From: Branchiostoma floridae
Taxonomy: Eukaryota > Chordata > Leptocardii > Amphioxiformes > Branchiostomatidae
Assembly (NCBI RefSeq): GCF_000003815.2
Contig: NC_049989.1
Span: 3,137,691-3,201,690, forward strand
Direction: 5' to 3'
DNA length: 64,000 nucleotides
The position numbers and the translations under genes were made by a program. Of the stretch, positions 1 to 11,700 are shown one piece after another. Below the pieces are notes generated by a model. The model searched no databases, had not been told where the DNA came from, and worked only from the letters and a program-made list of their open reading frames with translations. Positions within the stretch are counted from its first letter, which is position 1. Each line of letters opens with the position of its first letter.

Positions 1-165
1 GCTTGCGCCGCACGGTATTTTGAAACAATTTTGGCCCGTGACAGGCCGGAAGCATTATCTTTCACGTAGGGAAAGGAAGGTTTTCGGTACCACTGTTTTA
101 CTATCATGAAGGTAGTTTTACTATTATCACCTTCACTAAAAAGGGCATGTTTTCAGGAGCGTCCA

Positions 166-275
166 TGTGTGTTTGTTTGAGTGAGTGTCTGTGTCTGTGT
201 TTGTTGTGTGTGTTTGTGCATGTGTGTGTTTGTGTGTGTCACGGTGTATGTGTGCGTGCGTGCGTGCGCACGCAT

Positions 276-309
<34 letters not shown>

Positions 310-377
310 ACGCATGTGTGTTTGTGTGTGTGTGTGTGTGTGTGCGCGTGCGTACGTGCGTGTGTGTGCGCGTGCAT

Positions 378-410
<33 letters not shown>

Positions 411-414
411 CGCA

Positions 415-446
<32 letters not shown>

Positions 447-461
447 TGCGTACGTGCGTGT

Positions 462-539
<78 letters not shown>

Positions 540-597
540 ACGTGCGTGTGTGTGTGTGCGCGTGCATGTGTGTTTGTGTGTGTGTGTGTGTGTGTGA
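166..597. repeat. Compound (TG)n microsatellite
   Basis: About 430 bp of nearly uninterrupted alternating purine-pyrimidine sequence, mostly TG steps. Interruptions such as CGCATG, GCGCGTGCGTACG and TTTG recur, so it looks like a higher-order tandem array of TG blocks and not a simple dinucleotide run. Long open frames here on both strands are artefacts of low complexity (Cys/Val/Arg or Thr/His strings). No gene is supported. Confidence 0.95.
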
Positions 598-598
598 C

Positions 599-800
599 GC
601 CCTGATGATTTTTTTGCCTTTGCCTTGTGGATATATATTGTATAAGGGTAGATCTTGAAAAAGCTCCGAAAGGATCTTGGGCCCCCTAGAGGCTTTCTAT
701 GATACTGTATAGGAACGTCCGGTTTTGATATTCCGTGCGTGGTCTAAACAAGGTATGGTCGTGATTTTTTTTTTATTTCACGACTTTTTTGTATATGGGT
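599..800 (+). mobile_element. Fragment of interspersed family A
   Basis: A diverged partial copy of the element at 5775-6837. Shared landmarks in order are GGGCCCCCTAG, a tract reading CCGGTTTTG, 'TCTAAACAAG(C/G)TATGG' and 'ACGATTTTT' variants. It follows directly on the TG tract, as the 5775 copy follows a TG/TCTG tract. No coding capacity seen. The limits are approximate. Confidence 0.6.
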
Positions 801-1325
801 ATCTCTGGTATGTAGTCGAGAAGAAGTAAGTTAAGCTTCCGGCCTTTAGTTCGTACTTTGTTTCTTTTTTTGTTACGTTTTCGTATTACCAATGCGCTAG
901 TAATGATTACATGTTGAATAACATCCGAAACAACAAAGTTAGTTTTGTCCACGCGTAGTAGTAATCTTTTTCGTTTTTTTAAGCTTTGATAAAAGAGTTG
1001 TCTTACAGCGCTCTATCGGAGAAAACAGGTCTAGGGAATGCCATAATCGTTTCAGGGTGTCCCAACCTTACTGATAGCGATGCGATCCGATAGCTCTGAC
1101 AGACTTGATGTGCCGTGTCCGTGAGAGCTTGATTTGGATGTAGAAATGAGATAACACAGTGCATGCTAAGGTCGACCTGTGTTTCAAGACAGGAGGACGC
1201 CTGTATGCGTTACTGTTTCTTTAATCAGAATGTGAGTCGCCACAGCACTTAAGCTGGATACAAGACATGAGTGCAATTGTGCAAGCAGACGGGACGTGGC
1301 TTTTAATTTATTGTATGTTCCTTTT
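801..1325. other. Intergenic, nothing recognised
   Basis: AT-rich single-copy-looking sequence with T-runs. I found no coding exon, RNA gene or terminal repeat here. Confidence 0.5.
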
Positions 1326-1415
1326 GTATTGTATTGTATTGTATTGTATTGTATTGTATTGTATTGTATTGTATTGTATTGTATTGTATTGTATTGCATT
1401 GTATTGTATTGTATT
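1326..1415. repeat. (GTATT)18 pentanucleotide microsatellite
   Basis: Eighteen consecutive GTATT units, with a single variant unit GCATT at 1396-1400. Apparent ORFs through it in several frames are repeat translations only. Confidence 0.97.
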
Positions 1416-1573
1416 CTAAACACATCAGATTTATACTAAATATTACAAGCTGCATATCCGGACAGATTTCTGTGATCACACCGGAAGAGACCCCTACTCT
1501 TATCGATAAGCGTGGTTCTCCATTCAACGTCCGATCTGTGGGACGTCCTTAGAAAAAGCTGGGTACTCATTTA

Positions 1574-2826
1574 CTCCTGAGCATCCTCCTACGCAGGGAC
1601 ATCCAACAGACAAACCGCCTGTCTGGATGTTCCCTGCTCTTTCAACCGCCACTCAACCGTTACTGACCGCCCTGCCTCTAAATATTAACCCTATCCAAAC
1701 TGGGCTTTTTGGGCCTTCCCTGGCCTGGGGGTGTGTGTGTGTGGGGGGGGGGGGGGGTTGTCTCATTCGACCCCCCCCCTTCGTATTTTCAAAACGGCTT
1801 ACTGTACGATCACCAAATTTGTAGAGAAGGTTGTGCTCATCGAGTTTTATAATTCCTGAAATTTTTATATCCTTATGACGTAATATGACGTAATTATGAC
1901 GTCATTAATTGATATTTTTAGCTAAAACGGGGAATTCCCATAATACCTAAATATCTCAGTCAAAAAGTTACCAATAAAGGTTTCTTATTAATATTTAAGT
2001 GTTGTAAGACTTCTGTTGTCAAAAGCCGACGCAACGACGTCAAAATGACGTCATAGAATGACGTCATCTGTAGTTTAGCTATCCGCCATCTTGGATTATC
2101 AACCTTAAATTTGGCAAGATACATTTTTTACATATAACGCTAAAACCCATTGAAAATGGATTTAAAGGTTCACATGAATGTTTTCTGTAAGAAAATACCA
2201 TGTAGTGATGAAATTTGAGTGAAAATAAGCTTGTTATACTTTTCATCATGATATTGTCGGCCATCTTGGATTTTGAGCAATTACGTCATCTCATTAGCAT
2301 TAATTATGAATAATTTATTATAAATGTTCAACTAAGATGTGTTAGATATTAAAGATATATGAAAAGAAGTTTAGTTTAGCAAGAAAATCTTAAAATCCCA
2401 TTGTTTAAACCAAAATTAGTGATTTTTGTAAAATTTGCCTTTCAGAAACCCGTTGCCATGGCAACACGAAAAATCATAGACTTACCTAATTTTTTAAAAT
2501 TGTTGCCCAACAATATTTTAGGAAAACTCACCAAGTTTAGTTGTCCTAGCACAAGCCGTTTGGGAGCTATAGGAGGTCAAAGTTGGCGCGGGCACTTTTA
2601 GCCGCCCACCCCCCACCCCCACCCCCCAGTCTGGATAGGGTATAATAATGAGCTTACCCTTATATACGCGAGACCCCTTTTGAAAACTGAAAGGCCTATT
2701 CTCTGATTGGCTGACAGCTGGTTGGGGGGGGGGGTGTCCACATAAGAGTGACGGTTGAAAGAGCAGGGTTCATCGAGACAGGCGGTTTGGCTATTGGGTG
2801 TCTCTGCGTAGGAGGATGCACCTGAG
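1574..2826. mobile_element. Non-autonomous TIR transposon (hAT-like) with nested insertion
   Basis: Terminal inverted repeats of about 70 bp: 1582-1652 (starting CATCCTCCTACGCAGGGACA) against the reverse complement of 2748-2818. Flanks are a near-identical 8-bp duplication, CTCCTGAG (1574-1581) and CACCTGAG (2819-2826). An 8-bp duplication is typical of hAT-class elements, hence the tentative class. The interior holds a second inverted-repeat element (1688-2641) and no transposase ORF. Confidence 0.72.
1688..2641. mobile_element. Nested MITE with ACCCTATCCARACTGGG ends
   Basis: Its left end, ACCCTATCCAAACTGGG at 1688, is matched in inverted orientation at the right end (reverse complement ACCCTATCCAGACTGGG, ending 2641). 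G-runs at 1742-1757 and C-runs at 2604-2628 lie just inside both ends. It contains several TGACGT/ACGTCA motifs and no ORF. It sits inside the 1582-2818 element, so it inserted second. Confidence 0.7.
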
Positions 2827-2995
2827 TTAAGTCAAGATATAACGTTGGTCTAAAGTGCCTTTCCCAAGGGCACAGCATCGGGGCATGGCATTTGTAGATA
2901 TATGAATCGTATTTTTCTCCACATCCGTAAAGTGAAGTATGTTATCGAACAAGTCACCGACCAACATAGCCTGGGAACCATTCTCTGTAATGGCT

Positions 2996-3054
2996 GCTGG
3001 CTCAATACTTTCGCTTGCTAATCCGTGGTTAGCAAGCGAAAGTATCAAGCCAGC
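2996..3054. repeat. Strong 26-bp inverted repeat (hairpin)
   Basis: Arms 2996-3021 and 3029-3054 are 26 bp with two mismatches, separated by a 7-nt loop (TCCGTGG). The inner 17 bp (3005-3021 / 3029-3045, ATACTTTCGCTTGCTAA) are perfect. Not tied to a gene. It may mark the centre of a fold-back element. Confidence 0.85.
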
Positions 3055-3283
3055 GGTCACTACGTATACGGAGGATGGTTCTTAGGCTACAACCCACAAT
3101 GTACGTGCTACAAGCACACTATGAACCTTATCCTGACGTCATGCGAACACAACGATATCGTCAGTTGGTTGAAAAACACACATATTGAAACAACACTTTA
3201 CGTAATTGGATTAGCCTTGGGTATATTAATCATTGACAGTCCAGGACAAGTTGACAGGTCACAAAATCAGGATTTCAGATGAG

Positions 3284-5500
3284 GTCACATTGACTCCACA
3301 TTGTCGTTATCAGAAGAGGCTAGGCAAAAGTTACGTCATCAGACAATAGTTACGTCATCAGAGTGATCTTCAGACAAGAAAATATGCAAATTCAAGGTAG
3401 AGGTTCTGAAAATGATCACAGCCGTCTAGAATGTCACGTTTTCACCACGTTGTAATTCTTGACCAAAACAATATTGGACATCATAACCGCGATTTTCAGA
3501 AAAACACATGCACATTGACAACTCAAGTTCCGGAATTGACCATCGAAAAAAATGTTGCTTAAATTTACAAGAAAGAATTCCCACATGACTGGTCGGAAAG
3601 ATGTCACATTGGCACCACGTTGTCCTTATCATGTCGAGACTATATTTACGTCATCACAACGATTGGGAGACAAGAAAATTTGCGAGTACGAGGCAAATGG
3701 TCGATAGAATTATCATGTCAACGGATATCACGTTGACACAACGTTGTTTGATATGATATACGAATTAAGGCAAAGTTTTGCGTCATCAGACTTATTTTTA
3801 CAGGACTATTCGACCTGATCACCGATACGAATGTCACAATGACACATTGTAGTGTCACGATTTCTTGCTGTTTTTGTGGCAGGGTATATTTTCATAGTCA
3901 GGGGTTGGTAGCCCTTCGGTTTAAATGTGCTTAAGTTAAGGCGCCTCCAGAGCCATTATTTTACTCCCCTTCAGAAAGACAGGTGCAGCCCTAACCGAAA
4001 TTGCCTTCTCAAAATTTGAACCAGGGTCGCCAAATTACTAACTAGTTGGACCCAGGATCCTCTTGAGGTACATGGATCCCCCATGACCAATGGCTAGTTA
4101 TCAGAAAAGACATACGCATTGTCAAACCTTGTTGGCCAGCCACCTGATACGGCCACCTGTCACAAGCCACATGTAAAAATATTGGATTTGATTTTCCAAA
4201 AATTCGATGACAAATTCAGAGAAAAGGGTTCTGGAAAGGTCTACATTTAGATTCAAGCGTTGACGTCACGTTATTATCAAAATGGAACATTTTGTGTCAT
4301 GAAAACATTTTTTATGACCAAAAAATAACTTCTTATTTCTTAAAAAATAACTTGTGATCCCATCATAAATGATGTCACAATGACACAATCTGCTGTTATC
4401 TAAAAACTGAACATCTTATTTTACGTCATCATTGAGAGATAACCTGATCTTGAGACAAAGTACAAGGCAAAAGTTCTGAGAATATGGCCGTCTTGACAAA
4501 TGTCACATGGTCGCCATGTTGTTCTTATCTGTAAATAAACGACTACCTTGAAACAATGAACATTTTGTTTCGTCCTTGCAATGATATAGATACAGGAAAA
4601 TATACAGATACAAGGCAGATGTGCCTAAAGACTGCTACAATAGACGTCACGTTGATGCCATGTTGTCCTTATCTATTCGGAAATTTGCATCGAGGTGAGA
4701 TTTGACACAAGGACATTCTGATAAGTGATCGACATGTGTCACGTTGACATCACGCGTTCTAGCTGCCCTAACAACCCCCCCCCCCCCGTTCCCCTCTCAT
4801 ACATGTTGCAAAGGTGGTATCTCGCCGCACTTGGGGCACCGGCGCGGCACTGCGGGATTCGTTTACCGCGCCACTGTTGTTTTATTTTCGACGATTCTTT
4901 ATGAATTAGATATTGCGTAATACGTAAATGTATGACCTTGAAAATTACTCAACATATTTCAGAGATAAAGACCAAATTTTCTTACGTTTTGTGTTAAGTA
5001 TTTTCTTGTCCTCTAGGTAATACATTTTAGTATTACGCAATATCTAGTTCATAAAGAATCGTCGAAAATAAAACAACAGTGCCGCACAGTATCGCACCGG
5101 TTCCCCAAGTGCAGTGAGATACTACCTTAAGGGATTGTATTTGTCATTTCGGATGGTGACGTAAAGTCTATGGGAGCGCACGTGTACGAGGGTGCTCCAG
5201 GCACAGCGAGATCGCCATCCAGTTGATTGCCAGCCTTATGTAATAATTTACCTCTATTTGAGGTAATGTCATAGGCAGTGATTTTGACGTTGTGACGTTA
5301 GAAAAAGATGAAATTGTAAGGCACACGTTCTCACAAATTGTCAGAAAAGATTTCACGTGGTCATTGAAAGTATAAGTATGCATGAACGTGCAATGTAATG
5401 CAAAATTTCCAAACGAGCATTCGAAAATATGTCACATTGACACCACGTTGTCCAGCTTGTCGAGGCGATATTTACGTCATGACAACGATTTGGAGACAAG
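3284..5500. repeat. Degenerate tandem satellite, unit roughly 130-170 bp
   Basis: A core resembling ATGTCACATTGACACCACG followed by TTGTCCTTATC recurs near 3287, 3431, 3604, 3733, 3834, 4372, 4503, 4646, 4738 and 5430. Each is followed by TTACGTCAT-type sequence, then 'GAGACAAG(G)AAAAT' and 'AAGGCAAA'. Copies are clearly diverged. The MITE at 4811-5128 interrupts the array. No coding potential seen. Confidence 0.7.
4811..5128. mobile_element. Palindromic MITE, family B copy 1
   Basis: Long imperfect inverted repeat. The left arm AAGGTGGTATCTCGCCGCAC pairs with the right end (reverse complement AAGGTAGTATCTCACTGCAC). An inner pair around ATTAGATATTGCGTAATACG and its complement at about 5030-5050 makes nearly the whole element fold back. 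A second copy lies at 22785-23029. No ORF. Confidence 0.88.
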
Positions 5501-5774
5501 GAAACCTGTATCGATCTTAAGCACAAGGTGCGACGGACTGGGCGTCTTCCTGTGTCTGCTGTGAGCGAACTACTTGTCATAAAAGCTGTTTACAAGGATA
5601 TAATCAGATTAAACGTTTGTTGTTTGAACCTCTGTTTATTCATGAAAGCTACATATTTTCGTCATATTTTCCTTCGAAGCTTCAATTGGAGTAACCTTAC
5701 ATTCTGGTAGTATTCCAAGCTCATAGAAAAATCAGATTAGGATCCGTTAAACAATAAGCTTAAGTGACTTTATT

Positions 5775-6837
5775 ACCTCCATGAAATGTCATGGAGGTTA
5801 TATTTTACCCCGCGTTTGTGTGTCTGTCTGTCTGTCTGTGTGTTTGTGTGTGTGTGTGTAAACAAAATAACTCAAGAACGGCTGGATGGATTGGTTTCAT
5901 ACTTGGTGTGTTGGTAGTGTGTGATGAAAGCTGGAAATGATTAGATTTTGGGCCCCCTAGCGGCTCCCCTTGGTACTGCAGCGCAACTTCCGGTTTTGCT
6001 ATCTCGATGTTCTAAACAAGCTATGGCCACGATTTTTGAGTATTAGATAGCTCTTGTGCTCAGGAAGAAATTACATAAGTTTGGGCCCCCTAGCGTCTAA
6101 TTTTGGGATAGCAGGGGCATTTTTGTCAAAAACTTCTGAAGACGATAACTCAAGAAGGGAACAACGAATTTTCATGATTTTTGGTATGTAGGTACCTTAG
6201 ACAATGTTGTACAAGATAAGATAATAATTATGCAAAATTGGAGTACATTTGCATAATTAATGAGAATATTATATCATAGCAGTTTTTTCAATGTATCTCT
6301 TGTTCCAGACATGCTATGGTCTTGACATTTAGGTGGTAGATAGCTTTTAGTGCCATGACCAAGTGGAGCAAGTTTCAGCCCTCTAACATTTAATTGTGGA
6401 ACTGCAGGGGCGTTTTTGTCAAGACACTCCAAAGCGGATAACTGCAGAAAGGATTGACAGATTGGCATCATATTAGGCATGCGGGTACCTTAGACAAAGA
6501 TGTTCATAATGATATACATGTTATGCAAATGAGGACTTAATTTGCATAATTAATGAGGAAATTGTATAATTCCATTGTTTTCAATAACTGGACTTCAATA
6601 AGTGTAACACATGTTAATTATGATAGGTGGAGTATAAGCAGATACCAAATGTGGTAATGAGGAGCTTATTTGCATAGTTTATGTAAAAATTGCAAAACCG
6701 CTTTATGATCAATAATGGGAATTTTATAATTGTGAGATGTGTACGTTAGTCAATGATGAACAACACCATGCATACATTATGTTAATGTGTTAGTCAATTG
6801 CATGAAATTTACGAAAGCTCTAAATTTTCATGGAGGT
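5775..6837 (+). mobile_element. Interspersed non-coding element, family A, long copy
   Basis: Starts with a self-complementary 24-mer (ACCTCCATGAAA TGTCATGGAGGT), followed by a TGTCTGTC/TGTG tract, and ends with TTTTCATGGAGGT at 6837. The interior has repeated blocks of 'GGGCCCCCTAGCG', 'TTTTTGTCAAGACACTCC' and 'TTTGCATAATTAATGAG'. A near full-length copy lies in reverse orientation at about 62460-63350, and fragments lie at 599, 11770, 13500 and 59030. No protein is encoded. Confidence 0.85.
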
Positions 6838-8314
6838 ATGAGGTCGCCGAACTCTAGTTTGCATCATTTGTTTGTTTGTCTGTCTGTCTGTTTGTTTGTT
6901 TGTTTGTTTGTTTGTTTGAGATATTTTCACATTTTCGTACATGAAGGACGCGTGCCATTGACATATTTTTGCTATGCTAATCCCGTTTCATCATCACATC
7001 TGTCCCTTAGTCCTCGATCGGCCGTTGACGTACCACAGAAGATATGACAACCAATTTCCTCCGCCCTTCTCAGTTTTCTGTATTTCTTAGTGTCCCACTT
7101 TTTTTTAGTGTCATGCCTGTTCACACTCTGATATTATCCTCCCATCTCTGCCGTTGCCCCTACTTCTTCCCCGGACGGTTCCCTGTATGGTAGTTTCGGC
7201 TAGTTCCGATGTCAAACCGTGACGTGTGGCGCTTAATTTTTCTTTTATTTTATGGTTAGGAGGTTGTTGTTTTCTTTACTTTCTGCTGCGCTGGCATGCA
7301 TTTCATTATTTATTCGCAATAAGTCAAGATACGCAATCTGAACTTGAAATAAGGACACAAAATTACGCGTGCTCATCATTTCTATAACTTTATTGCTAGT
7401 TCGGTGTTATGAAACCATGTGTATAGCACATAGTATTGCACGTAATATTTGGTCACCGCTATGTTGTCGAGACACGAATGGCTGAACGTTCCATATCGTT
7501 GTTAGGGTTGTCCTTGACAATTTTCGTGCATGTAAAATAATCAAGGCGTTACCCGTAACGCAGAACAAGAAAACAAGTAACCCCCGTGAGTTTATAAATA
7601 GTAGGTAGAAAGGCTTTGTTGAGTTATTACTTGGTCAACATATTCTTTGTACAAATAAATTAGTAATAGTGTAATAGTAAAAGATATTATGCTCTTTGAA
7701 TATATGTCAATTGCTATTTACATATATATATATGATATGATATAATATGATATGATATACAACTTTAACAAAATAATTTATCTGGAATTTCCAGAACAAT
7801 ACTACATGAATGCGCTGTTGCGGCTCATAAGCGGGGAATAGATACAATTTGTCGTTGTATGAATAAAAAGTGTACATGACAACTTTTCAACCATCAATAT
7901 TGCTGACATACAACGTAAGTCCGATTTACTTGACGCTCCGTCCGAGTGGTAGATACCCATAACGTTTTACAACGTCCTGGCAAGGAATGGTCGCTGTGAC
8001 TGTCGTCATCCATAAGACTAGGGTTTCAACTTGTATGGATTTTGAGATGGTTACTACGTAGTCCAGATATCAGCCTGTTTTCGGGGCCAACACAGGCCAG
8101 ACCCTCGGCTCAAGGACCGCCATGACATGTTGGCCCTTAGTCGAAATTTTCCAGGGCGCTTGTCGGGCCAAGAGCCGAAGAGCTGGCCTGTATAGACTCT
8201 GGAAACAGTCTGGCATCCAGGCCAGTCTCTTGGCTGCGCCTCAGTCGAGACAGCGTAATCCAAACGTGTGACAGCAGACACCATATCGGGTATGATATCA
8301 GCCATGCTCTTGTT
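6838..8314. other. Intergenic / probable 3' UTR of the GPCR gene
   Basis: No coding exon was found. The TTTGTTTG tract at about 6866-6918 and the TA-rich tract at 7718-7760 are low complexity. On the minus strand AATAAA lies near 7389-7394 and near 7310, which could serve as poly(A) signals about 0.9-1.0 kb beyond the GPCR stop codon. That assignment is speculative. Confidence 0.35.
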
Positions 8315-8707
8315 CTAGACCATGTCCACAACGCAGCCAAACGGAAGAGGTACATCGTGCATGTCCTCGGACGACCCGTCCAGGTCGGTCGGTCCGGACA
8401 CCGTCAGCACGGGGACGGTGTACATGGGCGGCGTCGGGGGCGGCGCAGAAGAAACCGGACTACCGTCCGCCGACGATCTCCTGGTTAAACTGTTGAAGTC
8501 CAGGACGAGCTCGGGGCTCGCGCTGCTGTGCACGACTGCGGACGTGACCTCCTCATCGTGCTCGTGGATGGTGACCATGGGCGGTTTGGTGTAGCTTGCC
8601 AGGGAGCCGACGCTGGGCTCCCGCCGGCCGCTGGGCGACTGGGAGGAGCTGCTGGCACAGGTGGAGGTGGTGGGGAGGGAGGAGCCCGAGGCACGGCGTC
8701 TGTTCAC
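8315..8707 (-). CDS. GPCR exon 5 (cytoplasmic tail)
   Basis: Last coding exon. The acceptor reads CCTCCCCAG before 8707 and joins Gln of exon 4 to Val-Asn-Arg-Arg-Arg in phase 0. It encodes about 130 residues rich in Ser, Pro and Thr with a PPPTPP stretch, and ends FGCVVDMV. The region is GC-rich, unlike the intron around it, so other frames stay open over 65-90 codons; these are shadows. Confidence 0.88.
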   Translation of the reverse strand: MNRRRASGSSLPTTSTCASSSSQSPSGRREPSVGSLASYTKPPMVTIHEHDEEVTSAVVHSSASPELVLDFNSLTRRSSADGSPVSSAPPPTPPMYTVPVLTVSGPTDLDGSSEDMHDVPLPFGCVVDMV

Positions 8708-11700
8708 CTGGGGAGGAAACAATAGAAATGGCTTATTAGTCTTTGACCCTGTGTTACAAATTTTCTCGCTTGCAGTAGTTTGAATATTGAGTCAACTCCT
8801 CCGGAGGCCTGAACAGTGGAGGGGCTGCTAAATGTTTCGGTCAAAGTGGGGAAAAGAAGCCCGGCCGGGTAGCTTACGGGCCTTTTTTTTTCACTTTTCG
8901 ACGTGATCCCTATGTAGCAGCGGCTTCTGGGTTAACTTTTGTGAAACCACCGGGCCCCCGGTTGATTTTAACTCGGAGTCATATAGACGGCGGGCAGACC
9001 ACCGGGGCAAATCTGTGGCTTCGGGTAGTGACCTACAGGCACCCGTTGAGTGTGACCGTAGCATAAGTCATTTTACTTTCGCAGTGCCAGTGGCTCTATT
9101 TTTCTGTATTTTTTGTGGTGAGGTTTTCGCGGCGTTTTAAATCCGAGGTTGCAACAATTCTGTAGTTTATGAATTCGCGGTGGAGAAGTCACCGTAAAAC
9201 CGCGGAAATGAAACCCACCAAGAAAGAGACGAGAAGGATCGAGAACTAACGCGTGTAAGAGATTGCTTCAGTGACAGTAAAGAGCGGGGTTGCGCCCCCT
9301 CCTATGTTGCCAAAACCAAACGCCCACTGCCAGCAAACGCCAGCTTGCAATTGGTGCTGGTGTGTGCCAGTGTGGCGGTTTACCAACCAAGCGGTTTGAT
9401 TCCACAGGTAGATAAAGTGCAAAAAAGAGGGCAGTTAAGGACAACGTTTTTCGTCTTTTCGACTTTCCACGTGCACTGATGACTTCATGGATAGGAACTT
9501 GCCAGAAAGCTCAGAAGCAGTTCAAGTTTCTAGGGACCTTCACATTAATCATTATTTCAAACACATGTCAGGTTTTCAGTCTGTAGGATCTCCGTACAGA
9601 CACCCCTATCCACTAGAGGCTGTGGCCGCTGAGCGACTTTTCAGATTTGACCGTTCGTTCAACTCATCGATAAAGAACATTTTTTTCACATTTTGTATGT
9701 TTTCTTGCTTTTTATATCATTTTTTAAAACTTTTATATCAAATTTTGAATTCAATGGTCAAACAAATTCAGTTTTGACCGCGATACGGTCGCTCAGCGAT
9801 TGCCTTCTATGTGGAGGTGGATCACTATATTAACATTTATAGCTTATCTTACTGACCTGTAGCTGGTTGGAGTCTGACGTAGTGGTCAGCTCTAAGACCC
9901 GCTCCCTCCGTCCGCTGGCGGTGCAGGACGTCCGAGCGAACAGCGCCTGGAGCTGGTGCCGCATGACGCGCGACCGGAACACGTACACCACGGGGTTCAC
10001 CGTGCAGGACGACAGCGCCAGGTACAGCGCCAGTCGCTCCACCCAGGACGGGATCAGGCGCGGCTCGCTCAGGGTGGACTCCAGCACCATGACGGTGAAG
10101 TGCGGGATCCAGCACAGCAGGAAGGTGGACATCACCACCATGCCCGTCTTCGCGGCGATCCAGTCGTCCCGGATGTGAGCCATCGGATGGTCCGACGCGT
10201 TGGACGCGCGCCTGCCCCGCAAGGTGGAGCGGATACTGTCGGTGCTGGACCGTCTCTTCGGAGTCCGAAGTCCTAGAAAAAAAGTTAAAACAATGTTCTT
10301 CTATAAAGAGAAATCCTCAAACTGAATGCTTTACTGTGCAACTTTGTAAGAATGCGGGATGCTTTATAATATTAGATGAACTAATATTGACGAGATCAGG
10401 AAGACCTTCAGAATTGACCATGGCCAGAGCTTGAAATGGATAATTCAACGTATTCTAATATTAGTTTGCCCCTCTAATCGTACCTAAGCAGAATATGATA
10501 TTCCTGAGTAATTTGGTTTGTTAAAATGTATAGTAAGCCGTCGCAAACGACATTTAAAGACCTCTCATCCCACGCACAGATGGCCTTCCTAGCTCACGAC
10601 TAACTCAAACCCATGATCTGGAGAAAGTCGGGAGGCCATGGCCGGGAGTGTGTGAGAGGAGCATATACTTACAGTACACAAATAATACCCACGACTATTC
10701 TCCTTATGTCTTCTGTAGTTTGGTGCCTTTTAATTTTCATATCGTACTTTTTCGTCTCCAAAAGCTGCCCGGCCGGGCCCAGGTTTGGAAATGTGACTTA
10801 GGCCTTACCTGTGACGGTGCTGGAACTGGGCTCAGGGAAGACGCTGTTCCTGCGGGCCCGGGCAGTGGTCTTCTGCGCCGCGCGGTAGATGCGGCTGTAC
10901 GCGCCTGCCATGATCAGGCAGGGCAAGCCGAAACAGACCACGGCAAGGAAGATGGTGTAATACCTAGTAGTTTGGACAAAGAGAAGAAGAAAAGGTAAGA
11001 AAAAATTAAGTATATGGAAGTATAAGGACTGTAACTAGCGGTCATAAAACAATCAAAACAAGAGTTCGGAGATCTCATACCTGCATGAAATATTCATTCC
11101 TTTTTTCAATTTCTTGTTTTATCTTGTGTCTGTAATTATGCAAATACAGGCGCATAACACAAACCAGCGAATAGAATCCGGGATTTATGCGATGGTGTCT
11201 TTTCCAGGCTTTCACTGGCTAGCACATTTACCTGTCAGTATATGATTGCTTGTCTCCCACACCACCGTTCAGGAGCACTTCTTGGCTTGGTACTGGATGT
11301 GACTAAACCCTCCTTATTTTATTTTATGCCGGCCCATGGAGGTTGATTACTAGGCCGACTGATGTAGAAAGATAGGATGATTCCTACACGTACCTGTCAG
11401 TATGATTGCTTGTCTCCCACACGACCGTACACGAGCACTTCTCTGCTTGGTACTGGATGCGACTCCAGCCGGCCACGGGCGGCACGGCGAGCCCGGCGGA
11501 CACCAGCCACACCGCCGCCATCATGTACAGGCACCGGGACGGGGTGATCCGCATGGCGTAGTGCAGCGGCGCGATGATGGCACAGTAGCGGTCAAGACTG
11601 ACCAGTACCAGCGTCCAGATGCTGGCTGCGAACAGGAGCGTGGTCAGTACTCCGGCCACCTGAAAAAACAGGACAATATGTTTCAAAATAGGTCCATGGA

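Noticed and set aside
136-658. Several long ORFs (up to 157 codons) on both strands in the TG tract
   Set aside because: Pure translations of a microsatellite; no complexity, start context or splice structure.
8137-8355. Minus-strand ORFs of 72-83 codons just after the GPCR stop
   Set aside because: No splice link to the receptor and no domain content; probably 3' UTR.
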